Under the pieces are notes generated by a model. The model made no database searches. It worked only from the letters and a program-made list of their open reading frames with translations, and was not told the DNA's origin. From Gillisella vitis (lineage in GTDB: Bacteria; Pseudomonadota; Alphaproteobacteria; Rhizobiales; Rhizobiaceae): 64,000 nt of DNA. This document shows, piece after piece, positions 31,101-39,969 of this stretch. Position 1 is the first letter of the stretch, and each line of letters begins with the position of its first letter. The stretch is taken from NCBI RefSeq assembly GCF_001541345.2, contig NZ_LMVL02000005.1:62001-126000 (forward strand). The letters run 5' to 3'. The position numbers and the translations under genes were made by a program.

Positions 31101-33629
31101 CATGCCCGCAATGGCAAGATCACCGATCAGGTGACCCATGCCGCCGAGCTGTTTGCAGCACCGCGCGGAGTGGATGCCATTGACGCCGACTGGTATCCGC
31201 CGGTGCCGGTCATGGCCGGACGGACCGATCTTGTTGCTCCTGCCATCGATGGTAGCGATCTGGAATTCTGGAATGGCTATGGCGGCTTTGCTGCCGATGG
31301 TGCCGAATATGTGGTGAGGCTTGGCCCCGGCCAATCGACGCCGCAGCCGTGGATCAACGTGATCTCCAACGATAATTTCGGCTTCCATATTGCCGCCGAA
31401 GGCTCAGGCTTCACCTGGAGCCGCAATTCGCGCGACTATCAGCTGACGCCATGGTCGAACGATGCCGTCACCAACCGCACGGGCGAGGCCTTCTATGTGG
31501 CCGATCTCGACAGCGGCGAAGTGGTCAGCCCGATTTCGGCAGCCAGCAACCGGCAGGATGTGGTGTATGAAACCCGTCATGGCCTTGGTTACTCGGTGTT
31601 CTCGACCGAAGCTGCTGGTCTTGCGGTCGAATTGACCGTCACGGTCGATCAGGTTGAGCCGGTTCGCTTTACCCGGCTTACAATCCGCAATACCGGCGAC
31701 AGTGCTCGTCGCCTGCGCAGCTACGGTTATGTCGAATGGATTCTCGGCAACAATCCGCAGAAGACGGCTGCCTTTGTGCTGCCGTCCCATGATGCGGAAA
31801 CCGGAGCGCTGCTGGCGACCAACCCCTATAGCATCGACTATTCGGGTCGCTTCGCCTTCCTGACCGCCGTGGAAACGGCAACGGGCTTTGCCTCCAGCCG
31901 CCGTGAATTCATCGGTCGGCATGGGGATATCAAGATGCCGCAGGCCGTGGCCAAGGGCTCGCCGCTGTCCGGCTCCATCGATCCGGAAGGCGATCCCTGC
32001 GCGGCGCTGGCCTTCGACATCACCTTGCAGCCGGGCGAAGAAGCATCCGTCACCTTCCTGCTGGGTGACGCCGAGAGCATCGAACAGGCCCGCAGCGTGA
32101 TTGCTGCTGCCAAAGCCAAGGGCTTTGACGGGGCGCTGGCCGAAGCCAAGTCGTTCTGGGGTGATTTCACCGGCCATATCAAGGTGAAGACCGGCGACAA
32201 GGCCTTCGACCATATGGTCAATCACTGGCTGCCCTATCAGACGCTGGCCTGCCGCATCAAGGCGCGCGCCGGTTTCTATCAGGCATCGGGAGCCTATGGT
32301 TTCCGCGACCAGTTGCAGGACAGCCTTGCCTTCCTGCTCTACAGGCCGGAACTTGCTCGTGATCAGATCCTCAATGCCGCTTCACGGCAATTCAAAGAAG
32401 GCGACGTGCAGCATTGGTGGTTGCCGCAGAACGGTGCCGGCATTCGCAGCACGATTTCCGATGACGTGGTCTGGCTGGCCTATGCCGTCCATTCCTATGT
32501 CACGGCCACCGGCGACAAGGCTATCCTGGATACAGACGTCAGCTTCCTCGATGGTCCGACGCTGGCACTCGGTCGTCACGATGCCTTCTTCAAGCCGGAA
32601 ATTTCCGCTGAAAAGGCACCGCTCTATGAACATGCGGCCCGGGCGCTCGATCTCGCCATCACCCGCACCGGCACCAACGGTCTGCCGCTGATCCTTGGCG
32701 GCGACTGGAACGATGGTATGAACCGGGTCGGCGTTGCCGGGCGCGGCGAAAGCGTCTGGCTCGGCTGGTTCCTTGCCAATGCCTTGACGGTGTTCACGCC
32801 CTTTGCCGAGGAGCGCAAGGATTCAAGCCGCGTCAAGGCTTGGGCGAAATACCTGAAGAGCCTGAAGGCTGCGCTGGAAAAAGCCGGTTGGGATGGCGAT
32901 CACTATCGTCGTGGCTATTTCGACGATGGCGATCCGTTGGGCTCCGACCAGTCGGATGAATGCCGGATCGACGCCATCGCCCAGTCCTGGTCGGTTCTGT
33001 CTGGCTTTGCCGAGCCGGAGCGTCAGCAGCAGGCTATGAACTCGGTGGTCGGACGGCTGATCGATGACGAAGTGGGGATCGTTCGTCTCTTCACTCCGCC
33101 GTTCGAAAAGAGCCGTCTGGACCCAGGCTATATCAAGTCCTATCCGCCGGGCGTGCGCGAAAACGGCGGTCAATATACCCATGCGGCGATCTGGACGGGT
33201 CTAGCTCTGTCCAAGCTTGGACGCAACGACGAGGCCTGGAAAGTGTTCTCGATGCTGAACCCGGTTCATCATGCCGAGACAACCGATGAAGCCGATCGTT
33301 ACCGGGTCGAGCCCTATGTCGTGGCTGCCGATGTCTATGGCGGCCCCGGCTATGAAGGGCGCGGCGGCTGGACCTGGTATACCGGCTCGGCTGGTTGGCT
33401 CTACCGCTTCGCACTGGAAGGCTTCCTCGGCATTCACCGTCAGGGTGAGGGCATCAGCCTGAAGCCCGCGCTGCCGTCCAGCCTCTCCTCCTATGAGGCA
33501 GAGGTCAGCATCGGCGGCAAGGCCGTGGCGATCACTGCAAGCCGCAAGGCTGATGGTTCTGGCTACGAAGTCACGGCCAACGGCGCAGCTGTCACTGAAA
33601 AGGACGGAGCTTTCGCCATCAGCCTGTAA
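25128..33629 (+). CDS. ndvB: Cyclic beta-1,2-glucan synthase NdvB/ChvB
   Basis: Giant inner-membrane enzyme (about 2833 residues) that starts, elongates, cyclises and trims periplasmic cyclic glucan from UDP-glucose. Order: N-terminal region; membrane segments near 408-455; GT84 glycosyltransferase (PCMISKRDHVDEL near 489, TLDADTRLMRD near 620, RQHRWARGDW near 769); further membrane pairs near 807-850 and 936-975; a long middle region, expected to hold the GH189-type cyclisation domain; C-terminal glucan-phosphorylase-like GH94 domain with GGDWNDGMNRVG near 2523 (general acid Asp). Start uncertain: ATG 25128 and ATG 25140 or GTG 25071 are all in frame, none with a strong ribosome site. Strong terminator downstream. 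Confidence 0.95.
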   Translation: MSPSMTPSTAPRDTETRNIDHNDSIRATYLTIDELQEKSKALATSVMSTLPGFFDFDFFARHKENEREILRVYRTTAADVEAGATITPAAEWLLDNHYIIEEAIQEVRRDFPKKFYRQLPTVKVGDRIIPRVMALAWLYVAHTHSTVTRESMTALAEGYQSEHSLEIGELWALPSMVRFVLVENLRRISTRVEKSRQMRRKANEAADEIVRLNDEAACREYLKQLESLADDNTFATQFLYRLRNGSQTSAVAVSWLEKRLEANGRTTEEAMAAEHNRLSSGNVSMGSIIKGLRTIDDTEWSVWVEEVSHVDKILRSHSDYEALDFGSRNSYRNTIEKLARRSDKSELEIAQIAIDLSKAAASTGDLSDAPSNVGSVLVGAQKEALERAVGYRVPAHIAVTRSFKRLHWLAIALPVLALTALALALVAWYLSYAGLSVPLITILVVLFALPASEGATGLFNTLSTFVLKPARLVGYEFKEGIPDDARTLVAVPCMISKRDHVDELVRNLEVHYLTNPRGEVYFSLLSDWPDAKVEETEADLEVLEYAKREIAALNARYNEDGKTRFYFLHRRRLFNPQEDCWMGWERKRGKLHELNLLLRGDKDTSYLPGANTVPDGVQYVMTLDADTRLMRDAVTKMVGKMYHPINRPVHDPVTGRVVSGYGILQPRVTPSLTTGKDASVFQRVFSINRGLDPYVFTVSDVYQDITGEGSFTGKGLYHVDAFERAIKGQIDENTVLSHDLLEGSFARCALVTDVELVEDFPTRYEVEISRQHRWARGDWQLLPYILDPKRGITSLGRWKMVDNLRRSLTPIAWFAASVIGWFAMSPIDTLIWQLLLIFSLFVAPTISLINALVPRQTDIVPSAHFQSLWADLRGANAQVALRIVFIADMACMMADAIVRSMYRLLVSRKLLLEWRTAASIQSVAQGSIPTYYRTMRYAPTLALVAFGLSAYEAGYGALIGLPFTLMWVLSPLVAWYVSQSAETEDRLLVPEETVIELRRIARRTWRYYETFANAGEHFLPPDNFQETPEPVVARRTSPTNIGVYLLSIVSARHFGWLGFEQTIEKLEQTIGTVEKMDKFRGHLYNWYHTDTLKSLGNRYISAVDSGNLAGHLIAISSACRHWAEAPSAHLQGSLDGIGDVGGILMEALKELPDDRKTVRPLRTRLYERIIGFNNALASVKREHEFASIRVINLAVLARDIQKLAANLHHELRSDKSTDLLRWSEALVAVCESHIADSAFDLSNIEPLRQRLASLRDRSRDLAFSMDFAFLFRKERRLLSIGYRVETMELDEACYDLLASEARLTSLFAIAKGDLPTEHWYKLGRQVVPIGSRAALVSWSGSMFEYLMPPLVMQERQGGILNQTNNLIVKEQMNHGKRLNIPWGISEAAFNARDHALAYQYTNFGVPTLGLKRGLGQNAVIAPYASILASQYDPKAAAENLKKLRALGALGAYGFHDAVDFTPTRVPKGKTCAVVYNYYAHHHGMSIAAIANVTFNGLLRELFHADPVIEAAELLLQEKAPREIPVMSAKYEPQTPGKGQADLLRPEIRTITDPLSKDRELVLLSNGHYSVMLTATGSGFSRWNGLSVSRWKADPTEDRNGTFIFLRDTASGEWWSTTAAPRRAAEEKTRVVFSDDKAEFTKTVGDITSTVECVVATEHDAEGRRVTLLNTGTEDRFIEVTSYMEPVLSSDDNDNAHPVFSRMFVKTELGRKGDVIRIERNKRSPSDPDICVAHLVSDTSGPGRNTEFETDRYKFIGRGRTLAEAAAFDPNAVLSGSDGFTLDPIASFRRVLRVPAGKKVSVVYWTIAAPSRQEVDVAIERYRHPDAFNHEMLHAWTRTQVEMRHIGITSQQAAAFQQLGRYLVYPDMHLRADPETVRAGLAPQSALWPNSISGDYPIFAVRINDEMDTEVVREALSAQDYLQRHGVVTDVVILNERAASYAQDMQHALEQLAEGMRTKQAEGGQQHVFAVRRDLMDDSGWNAVLAAARVVLHARNGKITDQVTHAAELFAAPRGVDAIDADWYPPVPVMAGRTDLVAPAIDGSDLEFWNGYGGFAADGAEYVVRLGPGQSTPQPWINVISNDNFGFHIAAEGSGFTWSRNSRDYQLTPWSNDAVTNRTGEAFYVADLDSGEVVSPISAASNRQDVVYETRHGLGYSVFSTEAAGLAVELTVTVDQVEPVRFTRLTIRNTGDSARRLRSYGYVEWILGNNPQKTAAFVLPSHDAETGALLATNPYSIDYSGRFAFLTAVETATGFASSRREFIGRHGDIKMPQAVAKGSPLSGSIDPEGDPCAALAFDITLQPGEEASVTFLLGDAESIEQARSVIAAAKAKGFDGALAEAKSFWGDFTGHIKVKTGDKAFDHMVNHWLPYQTLACRIKARAGFYQASGAYGFRDQLQDSLAFLLYRPELARDQILNAASRQFKEGDVQHWWLPQNGAGIRSTISDDVVWLAYAVHSYVTATGDKAILDTDVSFLDGPTLALGRHDAFFKPEISAEKAPLYEHAARALDLAITRTGTNGLPLILGGDWNDGMNRVGVAGRGESVWLGWFLANALTVFTPFAEERKDSSRVKAWAKYLKSLKAALEKAGWDGDHYRRGYFDDGDPLGSDQSDECRIDAIAQSWSVLSGFAEPERQQQAMNSVVGRLIDDEVGIVRLFTPPFEKSRLDPGYIKSYPPGVRENGGQYTHAAIWTGLALSKLGRNDEAWKVFSMLNPVHHAETTDEADRYRVEPYVVAADVYGGPGYEGRGGWTWYTGSAGWLYRFALEGFLGIHRQGEGISLKPALPSSLSSYEAEVSIGGKAVAITASRKADGSGYEVTANGAAVTEKDGAFAISL

Positions 33630-33652
33630 GAGTTCTGCTATCTGAAACATGA

Positions 33653-33686
33653 AAACCGGCTGAGAGTGATCTCAGCCGGTTTTTTA
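33653..33686 (+). terminator. Intrinsic terminator after ndvB
   Basis: Perfect 14-bp stem AAAACCGGCTGAGA (33653-33666) / TCTCAGCCGGTTTT (33671-33684), GTGA loop, six T residues. It also lies just after the convergent transporter gene and can act in both directions. Confidence 0.92.
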
Positions 33687-33715
33687 TGCAGTATTCAGAT
33701 TTGAAGCTGGATTTT

Positions 33716-35092
33716 TCAGCTCTTCTTATCAGCCGGGTAGGGCGTCGCCAGCAGCAGCACCAGCCCAACGCCGAGAAAGATGACCAAACTCGCCATGCCC
33801 GCCCGTGATGAGCCAGTGGCGGTGGTGATCAGGGAAAATGACAGGGTTGCCATGAAGCTGGTGGCGCGGCCCGACAGCGCATAGATGCCGAAATAACGGC
33901 CTGCTTCCTCAGGAGCGATGCTGCGGGTGAGGTAGGAGCGGGACGAGGCCTGAACTGGGCCGAAGGCAAGGCCGATCATAATGCCGTAGAGAATATAGAC
34001 TTTTTCCGCCGCCGTGCCGAACAGGCTGCCGGTACTATCAGGCGAAAGCGGTATCAGGCCGAAGGCGGTGAAGCCGGGGCCGGTGGAAATGATGCCGAAG
34101 GTGGCCGTTAAAAGCAGGATCAGGCTGATGATCACCATGGTTTTCGAGCCGAGCGCCGCATCCAACCGGCTGGCAAGGGCGCAACCGAAAATGGCGACGA
34201 CATTGAGAATAATCCCGTAAATACCGATTTCCATCGTTGACCAGCCAAACATGCCGGCGGCAAACACCCCGCCGAGGATCAGCAGGCCGTTGACACCGTC
34301 CTGATAGATCATTCGGGCAATGAGAAACCTCAGGATACCCGCCCGGCGCCGCACCTCGCGTAGCGTGGCCTTGAGGTCGGCAAGCCCGGCTCTCACCGCC
34401 TTGCCAAACGGATCGCCCTTCTGCTGGTCGGGTGTGAAGAAGAACATTGGCAGGATGAACAGCAGATACCAGAGCGCCGAGACCGGCCCGGTCACACGGG
34501 CATCCTCGCCCGTCGTGGCGTCTAGACCAAACAGCGGCGTGCTGCCCAAAATGGTTTTGCCGCTTTCAGGGTTGGCGGCAACGAACAGCACGACGGCAAT
34601 CAGCACAATCATCCCGCCGAGATAGCCGAGCCCCCAGGCCATGTTGGAAATCCGCCCAACATCTTTGGCACTCACCAGCCTCGGCATCATCGAATCGTTA
34701 AAGACGATAGAGAATTCGGCGGCGATTGAGGCAAGGCTGAACAGCACCAGCGGAAAGATCACCGGAGAGCCGGGAACGGCTTCCCACAGCAGCAGCAGAC
34801 AGGTGATCTTGATGACAGCAAAAAAGGCGATCCAGGGCTTGCGCGAGCCGCTGCGGTCAGCAATGGCACCCAGGACCGGGGAGAGCAGGGCGATCACCAC
34901 CGAGGCGACGGTGGCTGCATTGCTCCACGCAGCCTGTGCGCTGACGGGATCGCTGGTGAAGCGGGAGACGAAATAGGGACCGAAAATAAAGGTTGTGACC
35001 ACGGTGAAGAAGGGCTGGGCGGCCCAGTCGAACAGCATCCAGCCCCATATGCCGGATCTGCTGGCCTGCCTTGTCTGTGCATCTGATTGCAT
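33716..35092 (-). CDS. UMF1-type major facilitator (Atg22-like)
   Basis: 458-residue membrane protein with about twelve hydrophobic segments. The opening IWGWMLFDWAAQPFFTVVTT is the hallmark of the UMF1/Atg22-like branch of the major facilitator superfamily, followed by GAIADRSGSRKPWIAFF, the cytoplasmic loop motif after the second helix. Substrate unknown; eukaryotic Atg22 exports amino acids from vacuoles, but transfer of that role is not justified. Start ATG 35092 has CAGG upstream; the frame runs on further without similarity. Downstream of gdh on the same strand with a strong hairpin in the 71-bp gap. Confidence 0.85.
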   Translation of the reverse strand: MQSDAQTRQASRSGIWGWMLFDWAAQPFFTVVTTFIFGPYFVSRFTSDPVSAQAAWSNAATVASVVIALLSPVLGAIADRSGSRKPWIAFFAVIKITCLLLLWEAVPGSPVIFPLVLFSLASIAAEFSIVFNDSMMPRLVSAKDVGRISNMAWGLGYLGGMIVLIAVVLFVAANPESGKTILGSTPLFGLDATTGEDARVTGPVSALWYLLFILPMFFFTPDQQKGDPFGKAVRAGLADLKATLREVRRRAGILRFLIARMIYQDGVNGLLILGGVFAAGMFGWSTMEIGIYGIILNVVAIFGCALASRLDAALGSKTMVIISLILLLTATFGIISTGPGFTAFGLIPLSPDSTGSLFGTAAEKVYILYGIMIGLAFGPVQASSRSYLTRSIAPEEAGRYFGIYALSGRATSFMATLSFSLITTATGSSRAGMASLVIFLGVGLVLLLATPYPADKKS

Positions 35093-35101
35093 TGTCGTAC
35101 C

Positions 35102-35130
35102 TGTCGCCGCCGATGATCTCGGCGGCGACA
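35102..35130 (-). other. Stable hairpin between gdh and the UMF1 transporter
   Basis: TGTCGCCGCCGA (35102-35113), loop TGATC, TCGGCGGCGACA (35119-35130): perfect 12-bp GC-rich stem. No T-tract follows on the minus strand, and it ends only nine bases before the transporter start codon, so it would crowd the ribosome site. Possibly an RNA-stability or attenuation element. Confidence 0.6.
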
Positions 35131-35163
35131 CTGGCATTATCTCATGACAGCTTCAATGGGCCT

Positions 35164-38100
35164 TCACGCAGCGCCTTGGGCGATGTCCGTCAGCAGGCTG
35201 GCGGCAACGGTCAAGCGTGACAGGCTCGGATCGCCTTCCGTGAGCGCGATCAACTCGCTGCCCAATCTGTTGATCCGCAGTGTATCCGCAGACCGCCAGG
35301 CCGCAACCGGATCGCGGCTGTCCCCGTGCTGGGTCAGGGCCTGGACGACGATATTGCGCCGCGCCTTCAGCACCAGATCCAGGCTGCGCAGCCGGGCCAG
35401 GCTGTCGTAATGGTCGCTGGTCGGGATTTTTTCGACCGACGACAGCAGCCTGCCGATCCGGAAGATTTCGCTGACCTTGTAATAGCCTTCGGTTGCCTTT
35501 TGCAGGCTGGCATCGGCCCGAAGTGCAACAGAAATAACTTCCGGGGTAACCGTCAGGCTCCACAATTCGGCGAGGTCCTCGGCTAGATCCTCCGGCACGC
35601 CCGCAGCGGTCATGGCGCTGGCCTCGGCACCAATTTGCGCCGAGAAATCGGCTGGCGTGACCGAGCGGCTGAAGCCCTTGAAGGATTTGATCGCGCTTTT
35701 CAACTTGCGCACTACATCCGACAGGTCACCGGTGGCCAATCGTGTATCAATGGCCAGTTTGGTGAAGACGCGGTAGACCGTGGCGACCCGCTGGTAGAGA
35801 TCGTTCTGGGCTTCGCCGGAAATTTCCCCGTCCAGCGCGTCGATCCGGTCCCAATAGGCCCGCAGATCCAGCCCATCGCGGGTCAGAAGAGCAGCTCTGG
35901 CAATATCCTCCGCCGTACCGCCAGTCGCGTCGCTCATCCACGCCATGAAGCCGGGGCCGCCACGGTTGATGATATGGTTGGCAAGCACCGTCGCAATGAT
36001 TTCACGATGCAGCCGATGGGTGGCAATGTCATCGGCGTAAGGTCGGCGCATTTTCTTCGGGAAGTAATTGCTGAGAATGCTGGCGCAATAGGGATCGTCC
36101 GGCAGGCTGGTTTCGACCAGATCATCAAACAGCGAGATCTTAGCGTAGGACAGAAGCACGCCGATTTCAGGGCGGGTGAGGGATTGACCACCGGCGTAGC
36201 GTTCCGCCAGCGCCGCATCATCCGGCAGGGTTTCCACCTTGCGGTTCAACCGGCCAGAAGCCTCCAATACGGTCATCAACCGCGACAGCTCATCACGATT
36301 ACCGCTGCCCTGGCGTGCCACCAGCGAAATCGCCAGGGATTGGAGGTAGTTGTTGCGTAAGACCAGCTCGCCGACCTCCTCGGTCATCGAGGCCAGCAGT
36401 TTGTTGCGCGCCGGGAGATCGAGGCGACCGCTTGATACCGCCGTTGACAGGGCAATCTTGATATTGACCTCGACGTCGGAGGAGTTGACGCCTGCCGAAT
36501 TGTCAATGGCGTCGGAATTGCACCGTCCGCCCTTCAGCGAAAAGGCGATGCGGCCCTTCTGGGTGACGCCGAGATTGGCACCTTCGCCGATCACCTTCGC
36601 GCCGACCTCATCCGCGGTAATGCGGATCGGGTCGTTGGCACGGTCGCCGACTTCTGCGTCAGTTTCCGACAGCGCCTTGATATAGGTGCCGATACCGCCG
36701 AACCACAACAGATCGACCGGCGCCTTCAGGATCGCGGTCATGATTTCAAACGGTGTCGCCACTTTCTTGGCAAGGCCGATTGCCTCGGCGGCTTGCGGGG
36801 TCAAGGTGACTGACTTTTCCGTCCGCGAAATGATCATCCCGCCCTTGGACAGCAATGTCTTATCGTAATCCTGCCAGCTGGAGCGGGCGAGGCCGAACAT
36901 CCGCTTGCGTTCCTGGAAGGATTTTTCCATGTCCGGATCGGGATCGATGAAAATGTCACGGTGGTCGAAGGCACCGATCAACCTGATCTTGCGTGACAGC
37001 AACATGCCATTGCCGAACACGTCTCCCGACATGTCACCGACGCCTGCGACCGTGAAGGGTGTCTTTTGGATATCGACACCCATTTCGCGGAAATGCCGCT
37101 TGGCAGCTTCCCAGGCACCTCGGGCGGTGATGCCCATTTTCTTGTGGTCATAACCGGCAGAGCCGCCGGACGCGAAGGCATCGTCCAGCCAGAACCCGGC
37201 CTCGCGGGCCAGACCGTTGGCCGTATCGGAAAAGGTTGCTGTGCCTTTGTCGGCAGCGACGACGAAATAGGGGTCGTCTCCATCCAGCCGCACCGTATCG
37301 GCGGGGGCGACGACCGCACCGTCCTTGATATTATCGGTGATCGACAGCAGTGTGCGGATATAGGTCATATAGGCTTCACGGCTCATCCGAAGGTAGTCTT
37401 CACGGTTGGCGGGGCTTGGCAATTGCCGGGGGAAGAAGCCGCCCTTGGCGCCAACAGGCACGATCACCGCATTCTTGACCTGCTGCGCCTTGACCAGGCC
37501 AAGCACTTCGGTCCGATAATCCTGGGCGCGGTCCGACCAGCGCAAGCCGCCACGGGCAACCTTGCCGAAGCGCAGATGCACGCCCTCGACCTCAACCCCA
37601 TAGACAAACATTTCCCGGAACGGGCGCGGTTGCGGTAGGCCGTCCAATTGTTGCGGATCGAATTTGAAAGCCAGCATCGGCTTGACAGTGCTGCCGCTGT
37701 TTTTCTGCGAAGAGGGGCTTTTCTGGAAATAATTGGTGCGAAGGGTCGAATCAACAGCGTTCTGGTAACGCCGCAGGATACGGTCCTCATCCAGGCTCGG
37801 TACGGAGGCGAGCGCCGTCTCAATACCGTCGCGCAGTTCCGCCAGTTTGCGCGGACGCGATTTTTCAGAAAGCTTCGGATCGAAAGACTGGTGGAACAGA
37901 GTGAAGAGATCGGCGGTGATCTCAGGATATTTGTTCAGTGTTTCGGCAATATAGGTGAGGGAATAGACCAAGCCCGCCTGGCGCAGATAGGCCGCATAGG
38001 CGCGCAGAACAGCCACTTCGCCGACATTCAGCCCAGTGCTCAACACCAGCCGGTTGAAGGCATCGTTGTCGACCACGCCGTTGAAGACGGCAAGGAACGT

Positions 38101-39969
38101 GGCCTCCACACGGGCGCCATGCCGGGCAATGTCGAAATCCTGGCCAGCGCGAACCGCCAGTTCCATGTCATGCAACACGACCAGCTGATCCCCGGTCTTG
38201 CCAGCGGCTTGGCCAGTACCTTTGACGGTAATGTCGAAGGTTCGCTCGCTGACGACGCTGAAGCCGAGATTTTCCAGCAGCGGCACGCGCCGCGACAGTG
38301 GCAGGTGATGACCGGCGTGGAACACCTTGAGATAAAGCGTCTGGCCTTCCGCCGTCTGGCGATTGTGGAAGGCGATGGAGGCTTTCGCACCGGACAGGCA
38401 GGTCTGGATATGGCTGAGATCGGCGACAGTCTCTTCCGGCGTAAAGGCATCCTCGAAGGCGCGGCTGACGACCAGTTGCGGCGATTTCGGCGGCGCAAGG
38501 CTTGCGAAGCGGTCATCCCATCGGGCGGTAATGGCCTTGACCGCTTCTTCCAGCTTGTTCTGGGCGATGCGCGGTGTCTTGCCTTCCGACCGGCCGATGA
38601 TGAAATGCACCCGCGCCACGCCACCTTCCGGGAAAGCCGGATAATAAGCCGAGAGGCGGCCATCGTAGACCTTGGTGAAATAGGCGCCGATCTTTTCGCG
38701 CACCAGCGAATTATATTCCTCACGTGGCACGAAAACCAGCAGTGAGACGAAACGGTCGAAATGGTCGATGCGTTGCAGCACGCGCACCCTTGGCCGCTCA
38801 CTCAGATCCATGATCTGCTCGCAGAAGCGCGAAAGCGTTTCGGTATCGATCTGGAACAGGTCATCGCGTGGATAGGATTCCAGCGTGTTCTGCAATATCC
38901 GTCCGGAATGGCTCAATGGGTCGAAATTGAACTGGTCGGTGACCTTCTCGACCTTGGCGCGCAGCAGAGGAATGTGATTGACGGAATGGGTATAGGCGGT
39001 GGCTGTAAACAGGCCGACGACCCGCAACTCACCGACAACCTTGCCTGCGGCATCGAAACGCTTGATGCCGATATAATCCATATAGGCGCGGCGATGCACC
39101 ACGGATTTGACATTGGCCTTGGTGACGATCAGGTCATCCGGCCCTTGAAGAAAAGCCAGGATTTCCGGCGTGGTTGTCACGGCATTACGGCCCTGGCGCA
39201 GCACCAGAACATCGGGATTGGAGAGGATGCCCAGTCCACGGCCCTTGTCGCGTTCCAATGTCGCACCGGCGCCTTCGCCGGAATAGAGATATTCGCGCAT
39301 GCCGAGGAATGTGAAATTATCGTCGCGCAGCCATTCCAGAAAGGCGATGGCTTCGGCCCGTTCCGTCTTGCGCTTGACATTGGACTGCTCAGTCAATTCG
39401 GCCATGACGCTGTCGAGCAGCGAGATCATCGGCTGCCAGTCACTGGCAACGGTGCCGACCTGGGCAACGACGGACTGGAGCCGCTCCGCAAGTCCCTTGG
39501 CTTGATCCTCGTTCAAGGGTGCCAGATGCAGTTGGATATAGCTGACCCGGTCGCTGGCTTCGGTCTGGGTGTCAGCGAGTGCCCAGCGACCCTCCGTCTG
39601 GACCAGAATTGGATGGATGGTGAGATGAATATCGCGAAACTGGCTCGTGACCTCGCCCATGACAGAATCGTAGAGAAACGGCTTGTTGCGATCGACGATG
39701 GACAGCACGCTGAGGCTTGCGCCATCGGCGGCGATGCCTTCGACGGGGGCAATGCGCACTTGTGCTGCCTTGCCTTGCCAGTCTTGCAGGTCCTGGCTGG
39801 CGCGAAGGGCCGCCGCTCGAAGCATTGCGGCGTCGTAATGCTGGAGATCGTCATCGCTGGCGCGTCCGAAAAGGGCGGCCGGATCGATGAGACCGGGCTG
39901 GTTTTCTCCGGCTGTGGATCTGGCAAGCTCAAAAAGCTGGTCCCGTTTTACCCGTTTTGCTGCAACCAC
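35164..39969 (-). CDS. NAD-specific glutamate dehydrogenase, large (about 180 kDa) type
   Basis: 1601-residue enzyme converting glutamate and NAD to 2-oxoglutarate and ammonia, mainly catabolic. It matches the Bac_GDH large class: long N-terminal ACT-like regulatory part (about 1-700), catalytic core with LRWSDRAQDYRTEVLGLVKA near 820 and VIVPVGAKGGF, dehydrogenase part with ANLGVTQKGRIAFS near 1155, and a C-terminal helical domain. A GTG at 39969 has GGAGG six bases upstream, while the ATG at 39987 lies on the far side of that sequence and has none; GTG is preferred, removing MPWRKV. Divergent from pdxY. The AT-rich 237-bp gap before it should hold both promoters. Confidence 0.93.
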   Translation of the reverse strand: MVAAKRVKRDQLFELARSTAGENQPGLIDPAALFGRASDDDLQHYDAAMLRAAALRASQDLQDWQGKAAQVRIAPVEGIAADGASLSVLSIVDRNKPFLYDSVMGEVTSQFRDIHLTIHPILVQTEGRWALADTQTEASDRVSYIQLHLAPLNEDQAKGLAERLQSVVAQVGTVASDWQPMISLLDSVMAELTEQSNVKRKTERAEAIAFLEWLRDDNFTFLGMREYLYSGEGAGATLERDKGRGLGILSNPDVLVLRQGRNAVTTTPEILAFLQGPDDLIVTKANVKSVVHRRAYMDYIGIKRFDAAGKVVGELRVVGLFTATAYTHSVNHIPLLRAKVEKVTDQFNFDPLSHSGRILQNTLESYPRDDLFQIDTETLSRFCEQIMDLSERPRVRVLQRIDHFDRFVSLLVFVPREEYNSLVREKIGAYFTKVYDGRLSAYYPAFPEGGVARVHFIIGRSEGKTPRIAQNKLEEAVKAITARWDDRFASLAPPKSPQLVVSRAFEDAFTPEETVADLSHIQTCLSGAKASIAFHNRQTAEGQTLYLKVFHAGHHLPLSRRVPLLENLGFSVVSERTFDITVKGTGQAAGKTGDQLVVLHDMELAVRAGQDFDIARHGARVEATFLAVFNGVVDNDAFNRLVLSTGLNVGEVAVLRAYAAYLRQAGLVYSLTYIAETLNKYPEITADLFTLFHQSFDPKLSEKSRPRKLAELRDGIETALASVPSLDEDRILRRYQNAVDSTLRTNYFQKSPSSQKNSGSTVKPMLAFKFDPQQLDGLPQPRPFREMFVYGVEVEGVHLRFGKVARGGLRWSDRAQDYRTEVLGLVKAQQVKNAVIVPVGAKGGFFPRQLPSPANREDYLRMSREAYMTYIRTLLSITDNIKDGAVVAPADTVRLDGDDPYFVVAADKGTATFSDTANGLAREAGFWLDDAFASGGSAGYDHKKMGITARGAWEAAKRHFREMGVDIQKTPFTVAGVGDMSGDVFGNGMLLSRKIRLIGAFDHRDIFIDPDPDMEKSFQERKRMFGLARSSWQDYDKTLLSKGGMIISRTEKSVTLTPQAAEAIGLAKKVATPFEIMTAILKAPVDLLWFGGIGTYIKALSETDAEVGDRANDPIRITADEVGAKVIGEGANLGVTQKGRIAFSLKGGRCNSDAIDNSAGVNSSDVEVNIKIALSTAVSSGRLDLPARNKLLASMTEEVGELVLRNNYLQSLAISLVARQGSGNRDELSRLMTVLEASGRLNRKVETLPDDAALAERYAGGQSLTRPEIGVLLSYAKISLFDDLVETSLPDDPYCASILSNYFPKKMRRPYADDIATHRLHREIIATVLANHIINRGGPGFMAWMSDATGGTAEDIARAALLTRDGLDLRAYWDRIDALDGEISGEAQNDLYQRVATVYRVFTKLAIDTRLATGDLSDVVRKLKSAIKSFKGFSRSVTPADFSAQIGAEASAMTAAGVPEDLAEDLAELWSLTVTPEVISVALRADASLQKATEGYYKVSEIFRIGRLLSSVEKIPTSDHYDSLARLRSLDLVLKARRNIVVQALTQHGDSRDPVAAWRSADTLRINRLGSELIALTEGDPSLSRLTVAASLLTDIAQGAA

